NCBI GenBank assembly: GCA_910586755.1
Contig: CAJUJM010000044.1
Location: 1 to 22,857 of the forward strand
Length of the DNA: 22,857 nucleotides
DNA from: an uncultured Lachnospiraceae bacterium
GTDB taxonomy: Bacteria; Bacillota; Clostridia; Lachnospirales; Lachnospiraceae
Reading direction: 5' to 3'
Shown: one piece after another, positions 1 through 6,945 of the stretch
Layout of the letters: each line of letters starts with the position of its first letter
Numbering within the stretch: the first letter of the stretch is position 1
Made by a program: the position numbers and the translations under genes
The notes under the pieces: generated by a model
Database searches by the model: none
Told to the model about the DNA's origin: nothing
Seen by the model: only the letters and a program-made list of their open reading frames with translations

Positions 1-580
1 AGCGGGAAACTGGTGGCTCCCAAGGAGGATAATATTCATCCCAGTACACATCTGCCAAAATATTCAGTACCATCTTAGGCGTTGTATGGTGCAGAGACAC
101 CATTTCTGAACAATGTACCCGGAACTCTGTAGAAATCTTCAGATTCGATTCTTTGGTCACATCCAGCTTCTCCGCATCCAGCGGGGTAGACAAGGTCAAA
201 TATCCGGCCAGCTGCTCTGCGCTAAGCTTCAGTCCTCCCCGCTGGACCACCTGCTCCAGGATATCGTCAGAAAGAATGTCTGATTCATTAAACCTTGTAG
301 CGTTGGGATTCTGCCCCCATGCCGCCTCTTCATAGTTAAACACCATCAGCATACTTGGGGCATAGAGATCTCCAACTATTTGAGCGGCAAAGCTTATCAG
401 AAAGAATAAAACTCCCAGCATTGCCAGCTTTCTTCTCTTTCCGGACAGATTCCCCAAGCTTCCTTTCAGTCCCAAAACCGGCAATTTCGCCTTTACGGTG
501 AAAAAGCGCCGGAGCAAAGCAACGTATAAATATAATAGATACAGCACCAAGGCCGGTATTATTGCACTTACTAAAAGCAT
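1..580 (-). CDS. Wzz-like polysaccharide chain-length / co-polymerase protein, partial (3' end outside window)
   Basis: The frame is open from ATG at 580 to the window edge (193 codons seen), with the C-terminus missing. An AAAGGAG ribosome site lies about 9 nt upstream. The N-terminus has a membrane helix at about residues 1-20 (LLVSAIIPALVLYLLYLYV), a basic stretch, then a second helix at about 53-68 (LAMLGVLFFLISFAAQIVG). The following outer domain contains VFNYEEAAWGQNPNATRFN and a KISTEFRVHCSEM-type strand, which recalls Wzz/capsule chain-length proteins of Clostridia. It starts 24 nt after the metallophosphoesterase stop and reads in the same direction as the priming transferase, so the three probably form one operon for surface polysaccharide. 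The role, control of glycan chain length at the membrane, is inferred from family resemblance and context. Confidence 0.6.
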   Translation of the reverse strand, partial: MLLVSAIIPALVLYLLYLYVALLRRFFTVKAKLPVLGLKGSLGNLSGKRRKLAMLGVLFFLISFAAQIVGDLYAPSMLMVFNYEEAAWGQNPNATRFNESDILSDDILEQVVQRGGLKLSAEQLAGYLTLSTPLDAEKLDVTKESNLKISTEFRVHCSEMVSLHHTTPKMVLNILADVYWDEYYPPWEPPVSR

Positions 581-604
581 ATCTTATTTACTCCTTTTCC
601 AATT

Positions 605-1513
605 TCACTGGGAACCGGTTTCCTGCCGGCCATTAATATCAATAACTGCCAGCTCAGGCCGGTTATTAATCCTGGGAAGGCTGTTGTGGCCGCCCATACC
701 TCTGGAGACGAAAATTGTTCCATTCCGGAGATGATACATACCGCCGTTATATCTGGGAAACAGCCCCGTATCTCCGTGATACAATCCGCCCACCACAGGA
801 AGCCTGATCTGTCCCCCATGGTAATGGCCGCAGATGCCCAGATCCACCGCCCCGTCTGCTATTGCGTCATAATATAAGCTGGGGTAGTGGGTAATCAAAA
901 GCTTGAAAGCTGTACTTTTTTCATATTCTTCAAAGAACCCGGCGCCGTATATCTCATAGCCTTCCACAGATGTAGGCATTCCCCCGATTAATAAGGGGGT
1001 CCTGTTTACCGTCACTTCCTCTGCCCGGTTGACCAGAACATGAACTCCCTGCTCTTCAAGCCGACTCTCCAGAGGACTCCCTTTTTCATACATCAAATTG
1101 CTCTCATGATTTCCCGGGCCATAATAGACAGGAGCAATCTGTGTCAGCTTACCACAGAGCGACAGAATAATATCCAAATTGTCGTCATCTGCATTGACCA
1201 TATCTCCTGCTATGGCAATAATATCCGGATTTAACACCGCAATCTGCCCCACTAAATCCCCATTGTCCGGACCGAATTCCCGGTTATGTAAATCTGACAG
1301 AACCACAACCCGAATGTTTTCTCCGCCCGCAATCTTAGAAGAGTACAGATGTTGGAAGGTTACCTCCAACTCATCAGAGGTCAGCCAGCGGCCGGAAAAG
1401 AACAGTGCAATGGCTGCCAGAATCAGGCACAGAACCACCCAGCGGCATCCCGGACGCCTTCGCCCGGCAGCATCCTTAATATTTCTGGCCATCTCTTTTT
1501 CTTGCCCTCTCAA
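605..1513 (-). CDS. Membrane-anchored metallophosphoesterase (YaeI/YkuE type), TTG start
   Basis: This calcineurin-like phosphoesterase has all the dinuclear metal motifs in order: SDLHN (about residue 73), GDMVN (about 103), GPGNHE (about 132), THYP (about 207) and CGHYHGGQ (about 228). One membrane helix at about residues 24-40 follows a basic N-terminus, which places the catalytic domain outside the membrane. The start at 1513 is TTG, not ATG. It is chosen because a CAAAGGAGG site (1521-1529) sits 7 nt upstream; the next in-frame ATG, at codon 8, has no comparable site. YaeI/YkuE/LpxG-like enzymes cleave phosphate esters or pyrophosphates, often on lipid-linked substrates. Here it lies between a priming sugar transferase and a Wzz-like gene, so a lipid-phosphate or glycan-phosphate substrate is plausible but unproven. 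Confidence 0.85.
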   Translation of the reverse strand: MRGQEKEMARNIKDAAGRRRPGCRWVVLCLILAAIALFFSGRWLTSDELEVTFQHLYSSKIAGGENIRVVVLSDLHNREFGPDNGDLVGQIAVLNPDIIAIAGDMVNADDDNLDIILSLCGKLTQIAPVYYGPGNHESNLMYEKGSPLESRLEEQGVHVLVNRAEEVTVNRTPLLIGGMPTSVEGYEIYGAGFFEEYEKSTAFKLLITHYPSLYYDAIADGAVDLGICGHYHGGQIRLPVVGGLYHGDTGLFPRYNGGMYHLRNGTIFVSRGMGGHNSLPRINNRPELAVIDINGRQETGSQ

Positions 1514-1552
1514 ACTTCAGCCTCCTTTGTGAAATCAATTTTTGTAAACATA

Positions 1553-2150
1553 TTATTGCCCCTCCCTGCGAAAGACCGTCTTTCCTGTCTGAAAGATCAA
1601 TTTCCAGTCCAGCAGCCAGCTTTGCTCCCGGATATACCGCAGATCCATCTCCACCCAGGTATCAAAGCTCAGACTATTGCGGTGCGGGCTCACCTGCCAG
1701 AAACAGGTAAGGCCTGGGGTGACCGATAATCTCTGCTTCTGATAGGGAGTGTACTTTTGAACCTCCCGAAACAGCGGGGGGCGGGGGCCCACAATAGACA
1801 TATCCCCTTTCAGGATGTTTATTAACTGGGGCAATTCATCCAGACCTGTAGATCTCAGGAAACGCCCCAAGCGGGTAATGCGGGGGTCATCCCGGATTTT
1901 AAACACCGGCCCCTCCATCTCATTATATGGTATCAATGCAGCCAGACGCTTTTCAGCATCCACACACATTGTCCGGAATTTATAAAGTCGAAACGCCTCT
2001 CCTCCCCGGCCACAGCGGATCTGAGAGAATACAGGTCCCCCCCCGTGGATCATCCAGTACCACTGCCAGCGCAATCAGCAGCAGAAGCGGCGAGAGTATT
2101 ACCAGGGCAAAAGCCGACAACACAATATCCTGTATCCGCTTGATACACAA
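1553..2150 (-). pseudogene. Priming sugar phosphotransferase (undecaprenyl-phosphate, PglC/WbaP C-terminal type), frameshifted at a G8 run and lacking a normal start
   Basis: The distal frame (1553-2074) has the bacterial sugar transferase core: FRLYKFRTM, RITRLGRFLR, DELPQLINILKGDMSIVGPRP and the end block VTPGLTCFWQV. The membrane helix normally preceding this (KRIQDIVLSAFALVILSP, then LLLLIALAVVLDDP) is present, but in another frame between about 2141 and 2045. The two frames meet at eight G on the coding strand (2037-2044). Seven G would join them as DDPRGG-PVFSQ. No ATG or ribosome site precedes the helix in the present arrangement; the most upstream usable codon is TTG at 2150, chosen only to mark the extent. 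The enzyme would transfer a sugar phosphate to undecaprenyl phosphate, starting capsule or exopolysaccharide repeat units. The frameshift may be a slipped-strand state, a fixed mutation or a sequencing error. Confidence 0.85.
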
Positions 2151-2292
2151 ATATGTACTTTTTTGCAGGGAACTTTTACCCGCCTAAACTCGCCTAAATT
2201 TTTAAACAAGGGTTGCAAAATCATAAAATTTTTAATATAATATGAACAATATTGAATGGTTATAAATTTACAAAAAAGTACACATTTTTGTA
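2144..2292. repeat. Candidate invertible promoter segment bounded by 22-nt inverted repeats
   Basis: The sequence at 2271-2292 and the reverse complement of 2144-2165 agree at 20 of 22 positions, sharing CAAAAAAGTACA followed by ATTT and TGTA. About 105 bp lie between. The right arm is itself a dyad (2267-2294): TTTACAAAAA, an 8-bp centre, TTTTTGTAAA, as expected of a tyrosine-recombinase core site. The segment holds a promoter pointing away from the polysaccharide operon. Inverting it in silico turns the promoter toward the operon and creates an open frame from an internal ATG (2256-2258 on the present plus strand) into the transferase: MVINLQKSTYLCIKRIQD. No recombinase gene is in the window. 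Confidence 0.65.
2213..2241 (+). promoter_or_regulatory. Sigma-A-type promoter inside the invertible segment, facing away from the polysaccharide operon
   Basis: TTGCAA (2213-2218), a 17-nt spacer and a perfect TATAAT (2236-2241). Read as is, it drives only about 190 nt of gene-free DNA on the plus strand before meeting the hairpin at 2383-2429. After inversion it would lie just upstream of the transferase, with the ATG only about 8 nt past the expected transcription start and no ribosome site, so a near-leaderless message. Confidence 0.7.
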
Positions 2293-2382
2293 AAATGCCT
2301 CTATTGCAGAAATTCTACTCTTATATATAAACTGATGTTCGTCTGGATATAAAATTTCAATATAAAATTCAGGCACAAAAAC

Positions 2383-2429
2383 AGAGCTATCGCAAAAGCA
2401 GATTTTTTATCTACTTTTGCGACAGCTCT
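2383..2429 (-). terminator. Strong hairpin terminator ending the HAD/ThrE/PyrC/YjjG operon, probably bidirectional
   Basis: A 20-nt stem (AGAGCTATCGCAAAAGCAGA against TCTACTTTTGCGACAGCTCT, few mismatches) with a 7-nt loop. On the minus strand it is followed by GTTTTTGTG, on the plus strand by TTAATTTTT. It sits just after the stop at 2438 and would block read-through into the polysaccharide operon, leaving that operon dependent on the invertible segment. Confidence 0.85.
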
Positions 2430-2437
2430 TTAATTTT

Positions 2438-3124
2438 TCACACTATCTTCTTGAATTCTTCCAAATGCCGAATCATATAATCCGGCCGGATGACTTCCCT
2501 TCCAGCCAGTCCTGCCGGATTGTACCAGCAAGTATCTGTCCCTGCCATAAGGCCGCCCCGGATATCTGAAGTCAGGGAATCGCCTAATAAAATCATTGTT
2601 TTCGGATCAGCGTCCGGGATCCGGGCAAAACAATAATCAAAGTATTCTTTCCGTGGCTTCTGGCTTTTTGCATCCTCAGATACAAAAATATCATTCATAT
2701 AAATGTCCAGGCCGGACAAGGCCAGGCGTTTATACTGGGTAGTGGAGGTGCCGTTGGTCACCACATAAAGGCCATACCCTTTATCCTTTAAGTATCTGCA
2801 CAATTCTACAGCCCCGTCGATCAAAATAGCCGACTGATCTAAAAAATTTCTGTACAGCTCCTCTGCTTCCTCCCCGTCCACCTGGCAGCCAAGCTGTCCA
2901 AAATAATCTTCAAATCGTTGGTTTACCAAATGTTCTTTAGTAACCTCTCCTCTCTCGAAGGCCGCCCAGGCTGCCGCGTTAATCTGGTGATAACGCTGAA
3001 GGAGTTCTTCTTCAGCTGTAAATCCGTAATGTTTCAACACCCTGGCGATTCCCAGCCGTTCAGACGCGGCAAAATCCAACAGGGTTCCGTCTACATCCAG
3101 CAATATATTACGATAGTTCTTCAT
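2438..3124 (-). CDS. yjjG: HAD-family pyrimidine 5'-nucleotidase, YjjG/YfnB type
   Basis: The protein has 228 residues, the usual length for this family. HAD motif I is DVDGTLLDF (nucleophile Asp10, general acid Asp12), motif II VVTNGTS, motif III Lys in SQKPRKEYFDY and motif IV LLGDSLTSDIRGG. The helical cap between motifs I and II is of the YjjG type. The start at 3124 (MKNYRNILLDVDGTL) is preferred over longer frames because motif I then lies ten residues in and AAAGGA stands upstream. YjjG enzymes dephosphorylate UMP/dUMP/dTMP and non-canonical pyrimidine nucleotides in the cytoplasm. The start overlaps the 3' end of the dihydroorotase gene by 17 nt, which suggests translational coupling and supports a pyrimidine role. 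Confidence 0.85.
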   Translation of the reverse strand: MKNYRNILLDVDGTLLDFAASERLGIARVLKHYGFTAEEELLQRYHQINAAAWAAFERGEVTKEHLVNQRFEDYFGQLGCQVDGEEAEELYRNFLDQSAILIDGAVELCRYLKDKGYGLYVVTNGTSTTQYKRLALSGLDIYMNDIFVSEDAKSQKPRKEYFDYCFARIPDADPKTMILLGDSLTSDIRGGLMAGTDTCWYNPAGLAGREVIRPDYMIRHLEEFKKIV

Positions 3125-4541
3125 AAACAATTTTTCCTTTACAAATGGTATAAACCACCTTTCCGGTAAGTGTACTGCCGGTAAAGGGGCTGTTAGAAGC
3201 CCTGGACGCAAATTCTTCCGCCTTAACCTGCCAGGTTTTGTCCGGATCAAAAATCACCAAATCTGCCGTTCTCCCTTCCTCCAGACGGCCGCAATCCAGA
3301 TGATACAGGCGGGCCGGATTCAGGCTCATTTTCTCCATTAGCTGTACCATAGTTAAATGGCCTGGCTTTACCAGGCTGGTAATTCCCAGAGCCAGGGAAG
3401 TCTCCAGTCCGGTAATCCCGCTGGGAGCCTGGGTTAAAGGCCTGGCCTTTTCTTCTGTGCTGTGGGGAGCGTGATCCGTTGCAATAATATCAATTGTGCC
3501 GTCTTTTAATCCCTCAATAAGGGCAGTCCGGTCTGACTCTGTCCGTAAAGGCGGATTCATCTTGGCCATAGCGCCATACTTTAGCACAGCTTCCTCTGTC
3601 AGAGTAAAATGATGGGGAGTTACTTCCGCCCAAACATTAGCGCCCATAGATTTCGCCAGACGTACCAAAGCCGCAGAATTGGCGGAGCTGATATGCTGGA
3701 TCTCTATAACAGCGCCGGTATCCTTGGCAATCATAATGTCCCTTGCTACCATAGCGTCTTCTGCCAGCGCCGGTGATCCATATATGCCAAGCTTTTGGGA
3801 AACTGCGCCGTGATTGATTCCGTTCTCTGTGATAAAAGCAGGATCTTCCTCGTGAAAGCTTAAGGGAATATCCAAACTGGCGGCCTTTTCCATAGCAGCC
3901 CGTACCAGCTTCCCATCTCTTAACGGGATTCCGTCATCCGTAAAACCTACTGCCCCGGCTTCTTTCAGAGCTTCCATATCCGTCAGCTCTTCTCCCTTAA
4001 ATCCCACAGAAACCGCCGCTGCGCTTAACACGTGGATACCGGTTTTCTTCCCCTCTTCCAACACATAGCGCAGGGTTTTTACATTGTCCACAACAGGCTT
4101 GGTATTGGCCATCAGGACTACCGTAGTAAATCCGCCCTTTGCGGCTGCAGCAGCGCCAGTGTGAATGTCCTCTTTATAAGTAAATCCCGGATCCCGGAAA
4201 TGAACATGGACATCTACCAGACCGGGGGCAACTACTTTACCGGATGCGTCAATAATACGGACATCTGCGCTATCCTGGGGCACAGCGCCTCCTCCAATCA
4301 GCACCTTCTCAATCTTATCACCTCTTAGCCACACATCCCCCGGCTCATCAATTCCCCTTCCCGGGTCCACAATTCTTCCGCCTTTGATTACTATGAAAGT
4401 CCCGCCGCCAGCAGGCGGCATGTATTCAGGTATGCCAAATGCGCCCGCCAGACCTTCATGTGCTGTAGTGCGTCCATTGCCAGGCGCATGCAGGTTTACT
4501 ATGAAAGTCCCGCCGCCGGGCGCAGAATGGTTTAGTATCAT
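3108..4541 (-). CDS. pyrC: Dihydroorotase (class I) with a repeat-encoded N-terminal insertion
   Basis: This zinc amidohydrolase interconverts carbamoyl aspartate and dihydroorotate in de novo pyrimidine synthesis. Active-site blocks are intact: DVHVHFRDPG, GGFTTVVLMANTKP, FHEEDP, IQHISSANS, EVTPHH and ATDHAPHSTEEK. The start at 4541 is secure: the ATG overlaps the upstream stop as ATGA, with AGGAGG 7 nt before it. The protein begins Met-Ile-Leu, then 48 residues encoded by a palindromic repeat (residues 4-51, twice containing GGGTFIV), then the normal family start IKGGRIVDPG. Removing the insert restores MILIKGGRIVDP, the expected N-terminus. The insert is in frame and stop-free. Class I enzymes are about 425-430 residues; this one has 477, and the excess equals the insert. 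The core looks functional; the fate of the extension is unknown. Confidence 0.93.
   Translation of the reverse strand: MILNHSAPGGGTFIVNLHAPGNGRTTAHEGLAGAFGIPEYMPPAGGGTFIVIKGGRIVDPGRGIDEPGDVWLRGDKIEKVLIGGGAVPQDSADVRIIDASGKVVAPGLVDVHVHFRDPGFTYKEDIHTGAAAAAKGGFTTVVLMANTKPVVDNVKTLRYVLEEGKKTGIHVLSAAAVSVGFKGEELTDMEALKEAGAVGFTDDGIPLRDGKLVRAAMEKAASLDIPLSFHEEDPAFITENGINHGAVSQKLGIYGSPALAEDAMVARDIMIAKDTGAVIEIQHISSANSAALVRLAKSMGANVWAEVTPHHFTLTEEAVLKYGAMAKMNPPLRTESDRTALIEGLKDGTIDIIATDHAPHSTEEKARPLTQAPSGITGLETSLALGITSLVKPGHLTMVQLMEKMSLNPARLYHLDCGRLEEGRTADLVIFDPDKTWQVKAEEFASRASNSPFTGSTLTGKVVYTICKGKIVYEELS
4389..4532. repeat. Palindromic interspersed repeat, copy 1, inserted in frame in pyrC
   Basis: A 144-bp insert between pyrC codons 3 and 4. 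Its core (4391-4507) matches a second copy at 6946-7060 without gaps: about 16 differences over about 113 positions, counted by eye. The core carries inverted repeats (ATGCGCC against GGCGCAT; GCCGCC with GGCGGC). The 22-nt stretch beginning TTACTATGAAAGTCC occurs at both ends, near 4389 and again near 4498, so the insert starts a second, truncated unit. It resembles in principle the protein-coding palindromic elements of Rickettsia, with no claim of homology. Confidence 0.85.
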
Positions 4542-5050
4542 GGTAATTCCTCCTGATTTTTCTTTTTATGGATAAAAGGCATCTTCACCCGGGCATTTCG
4601 TCTGTTTTTCCAGGCCAAAGGTGCCATTTTTGCAATTGCCGTAAACACTCCCTGAGGAAGTTCAAAGATAAGGACAATGCCAAGGACAATAGCCACCGCC
4701 ACTTTGACAGCCTCAAATCCGGTAACAGAAGCCTGGCTTAATTCGCCCGTCACAATGTAATAGGAAGTCCAGTAAACCCCGGCTCCCGGCACCAGAGGAA
4801 ATATCCCCGGAATCAAAAACAGAGTCACCGGGCATCGTTCCCATACAGCAAAAAGTCTGGAAAGCAGTATCACTCCTACTGTAGCAAAAAAGGTTGCTTC
4901 TGCCGGCGACACTATGGGAATAAGGCTGCAGTAAATCACCCAGCCAACGCCTCCGATAAACCCGCAGTAAGGATAATAGATCTTCGGCACTGAAAACAGA
5001 AGGGAAAAGGCCACCGTCCCGATTGCCGCTGCAAGAATCTGACTAATCAC
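4538..5050 (-). CDS. Threonine/serine exporter ThrE-like, small membrane subunit (YjjB type), GTG start
   Basis: A 170-residue hydrophobic protein with about four to five membrane helices and the ThrE_2 signature region FLIPGIFPLVPGAGVYW. It matches the C-terminal half of fused ThrE exporters and, in split systems, partners the larger YjjP-type subunit encoded just upstream. The start is GTG at 5050: it overlaps the upstream stop as GTGA, and AGGAGG lies 8 nt before it. Its own stop overlaps the pyrC start as ATGA. The likely role is export of small amino acids or organic acids such as threonine, serine or succinate; the substrate cannot be read from the sequence. A basic tail follows the last helix (WKNRRNARVK). 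Confidence 0.85.
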   Translation of the reverse strand: MISQILAAAIGTVAFSLLFSVPKIYYPYCGFIGGVGWVIYCSLIPIVSPAEATFFATVGVILLSRLFAVWERCPVTLFLIPGIFPLVPGAGVYWTSYYIVTGELSQASVTGFEAVKVAVAIVLGIVLIFELPQGVFTAIAKMAPLAWKNRRNARVKMPFIHKKKNQEELP

Positions 5051-5859
5051 AGGATCGCACCTCCTGTCACCCGGCTATAAACCGTAAACATCAGACCCAC
5101 GCCTAACGCGATGCAAAAAAACACCAGTAATGCATCCAACATCCGCACTGATCCGGAAATATAATCCCCATCGGCAATGTCCCGAATGGCATTGGTAAAA
5201 GGCACTCCCGGCACCAGTGGGATTATTGACCCAATAATCATATAGTTTAAATGCTCTCCTATATGAAGATGGTAGAGGATTGTACACAAAAAGGTTACCA
5301 GAAATCCGCCTGCAATATTTCCCACAATCTTAGATAGCCTGGGTCCGCTGACAAAAAGGACAAATATGTACAGCAGAAATCCCGCTGTAAATGCCACCCC
5401 ACAGTCCGCAAGGCTTCCGCCAAAGAGATAGCAAAAGCACCCGCTGCCAATCCCTGATGCCAGAATCTGCATAAACTTTGTCTTTCCCGGCATATTCTGG
5501 ATTTCCTTTAATATCTGGCGCGCCTGTTCCACCGTATAACGGCCTGCTTCAATTTCCCGGGACAGCTGATTTACCGCCGCTACCCGATCCAGATGGGCGC
5601 CGCTTACGGGAATATGCTGTACCTTGGCAAAATACTGCTCCCGCACATTTCCGGCTGTCATCAAAATCCCGTTACTCAAAACAAACGCATTGGCAAAATC
5701 CACTCCATAATGGCGGCAGATCCGGTCAATGGTTTCTTCCACACGAAAGATTTCCGCGCCGTTTTCCAAAAGGATATGGCCCGCTTCCATAGCGGTCTCT
5801 AAAATCTCCCGCTCCCATTCTCCTTTTTCCTCTTCTAGTCCTCTAGCTTCTTCAGACAT
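5047..5859 (-). CDS. Threonine/serine exporter ThrE-like, large subunit (YjjP type, DUF1212)
   Basis: A 270-residue protein. The N-terminal half is a cytoplasmic DUF1212 segment with the typical AGHILLENGAEIFRVEETI block and FVLSNGILMTA. The C-terminal half has about five membrane helices including IIPLVPGVPFTNAIRDI, the family's core motif. It forms a split exporter with the YjjB-type subunit downstream (4-nt GTGA overlap). The start at 5859 lies inside the upstream HAD gene (25-nt overlap), with a weak G-rich ribosome site (GGCGGGGTG). Tight coupling within the operon suggests fixed stoichiometry with its partner. The exported substrate is inferred from the family only. Confidence 0.87.
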   Translation of the reverse strand: MSEEARGLEEEKGEWEREILETAMEAGHILLENGAEIFRVEETIDRICRHYGVDFANAFVLSNGILMTAGNVREQYFAKVQHIPVSGAHLDRVAAVNQLSREIEAGRYTVEQARQILKEIQNMPGKTKFMQILASGIGSGCFCYLFGGSLADCGVAFTAGFLLYIFVLFVSGPRLSKIVGNIAGGFLVTFLCTILYHLHIGEHLNYMIIGSIIPLVPGVPFTNAIRDIADGDYISGSVRMLDALLVFFCIALGVGLMFTVYSRVTGGAIL

Positions 5860-6500
5860 TCTAACACCCCGCCAATCGTCTCAATCTCAAAGTCTGCCAG
5901 GGAACGGTCAAATCCGAACCTGTCGTCAATCACTGCTGCCACCGTCATTCCCGCCCGGTACGCCGCGGTAATCCCTACGGTAGAATCCTCAATAACCAGA
6001 CATTCCTCTTCTTTTACCCCCAATTTGCCTGCAGTATAATGGTAAATCTCCGGATCCGGCTTACTCTGCCGGAACATGTTTCCGCTGACTACCTGATCAA
6101 AATAGCCGATAATCTCATTTTCTGTCAATACCCTGGTCACCAGAGGAAGGCTGGTGGAAGATGCCACAGCCAGGCGGTATCCCTGATCTTTCAAGGTACG
6201 AATTACGTCTCTGGCCTCTGTCCGGAAAATTTTACGGTAATCAACTGTCTCATAAATGGTACGTTTGGCCCGGTATTCTTCCCGAAGCTCTTCCCAGCCC
6301 TGGCCATTTCCCACAGCCTGCTCCACAATACTCCAGGTATCCCTCGCAGTCCGTCCTACCACACTGATTAGTTCTTTTAAAGTTACTTGCGGATTCTTTG
6401 TCCGGGCAAACCGAAGCACGTCCTCCAGGTATATCATCTCGCTGTCAATCAGCACCCCATCCATGTCAAAAATTACTGCCTTTATCCTGCTATTCGACAT
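5835..6500 (-). CDS. HAD-superfamily hydrolase, beta-phosphoglucomutase-like subfamily
   Basis: 221 residues. Motif I is VIFDMDGVLIDSE, motif II ASSTS, motif III Lys in SKPDPEIYHYTA and motif IV VIEDSTVGITAA. This is the PgmB/sugar-phosphatase branch with a helical cap at about residues 20-85. The start at 6500 (MSNSRIKAVIFD) is chosen because GAGGAAT lies 5-6 nt upstream and motif I falls near the N-terminus; longer frames add an implausible leader. It is the first gene of the overlapping HAD-ThrE-PyrC-YjjG operon. It may act on a sugar phosphate as phosphatase or phosphomutase; its substrate cannot be assigned. Confidence 0.85.
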   Translation of the reverse strand: MSNSRIKAVIFDMDGVLIDSEMIYLEDVLRFARTKNPQVTLKELISVVGRTARDTWSIVEQAVGNGQGWEELREEYRAKRTIYETVDYRKIFRTEARDVIRTLKDQGYRLAVASSTSLPLVTRVLTENEIIGYFDQVVSGNMFRQSKPDPEIYHYTAGKLGVKEEECLVIEDSTVGITAAYRAGMTVAAVIDDRFGFDRSLADFEIETIGGVLECLKKLED

Positions 6501-6567
6501 ATAATTCCTCCATAAGTAAAAGTTTAAAGTCTCTGGAAAACACCATCTTTTCATATCTGTCGCTAAA

Positions 6568-6605
6568 AGGATAGCATAAACTTTCCAAAAAATAAAGTTT
6601 ATGCT
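6568..6605 (-). promoter_or_regulatory. Candidate promoter overlapped by a perfect 12-bp dyad, upstream of the HAD/pyrC operon
   Basis: On the minus strand, TTTATT (6591-6596), a 17-nt spacer and TATCCT (6568-6573) form a moderate promoter. The dyad AGCATAAACTTT (6573-6584) / AAAGTTTATGCT (6594-6605), 9-nt centre, covers the -35 and the edge of the -10. It is AT-rich with no T run, so it looks more like an operator than a terminator. The binding protein is unknown. Confidence 0.45.
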
Positions 6606-6650
6606 CTGAAATGCAAAAACTTTTCACTTCCAGATACCGGTTCATGATGA

Positions 6651-6690
6651 AAAGCCCATACAATCCTGCAAAAAGGACGTATGGGCTTTT
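6651..6690 (-). terminator. Hairpin terminator after the DUF378 gene
   Basis: GCCCATAC pairs with GTATGGGC around a 16-17-nt loop. AAAA/TTTT flanks on both strands allow use in either direction. It lies about 25 nt after the DUF378 stop and before the next operon's promoter region. Confidence 0.75.
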
Positions 6691-6715
6691 TTAGAAAGAT
6701 ACAATAAATAATTAA

Positions 6716-6922
6716 TTATACCCGTTCTCCGGAGTGAGAATAAAAGCTGATTAAATACAGACCGCACAGGCCAACCAGGGCATATACAATTCTGGATACC
6801 CAGGTCATACTGCCAAAGAGGAACGATACCAGGTTAAAATCAAAAAATCCGATAAGTCCCCAGTTGACTGCCCCTATGATGCCGATTGTCAGCGCCGTAT
6901 AATCCAATGCTTTATTACCCAT
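6716..6922 (-). CDS. DUF378 (YuzA-like) small membrane protein
   Basis: 68 residues with two membrane helices. It carries the family pattern: ALDYTALTIGIIGAVNWGLIGFF in outline, then LVSFLFG, SRIVYALVGLCGLYL. No biochemical function is established for DUF378. The start at 6922 (MGNKALDY) is chosen because AGGGA stands about 5 nt upstream. The frame also stays open upstream into the palindromic repeat (MPPAGGRIFIE, the same repeat frame as in pyrC), but that ATG lacks a ribosome site. The gene follows the AAA+ gene in the same direction with the repeat between them, and no clear promoter was seen, so it may be transcribed by read-through. Confidence 0.85.
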   Translation of the reverse strand: MGNKALDYTALTIGIIGAVNWGLIGFFDFNLVSFLFGSMTWVSRIVYALVGLCGLYLISFYSHSGERV

Positions 6923-6945
6923 TTCATTCCCTCCATTTCTGGTTT

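Noticed and set aside
571..819. Open frame of 82 codons on the minus strand between the phosphoesterase and the Wzz-like gene
   Set aside because: It is out of frame within the phosphoesterase 3' end and crosses the true start at 580. No ribosome site or protein-like composition.
2256..2330. Short plus-strand peptide frame starting MVINLQKST inside the invertible segment
   Set aside because: 24 codons with no ribosome site. It is the present-orientation readout of the start that would join the transferase after inversion, not a gene in its own right.
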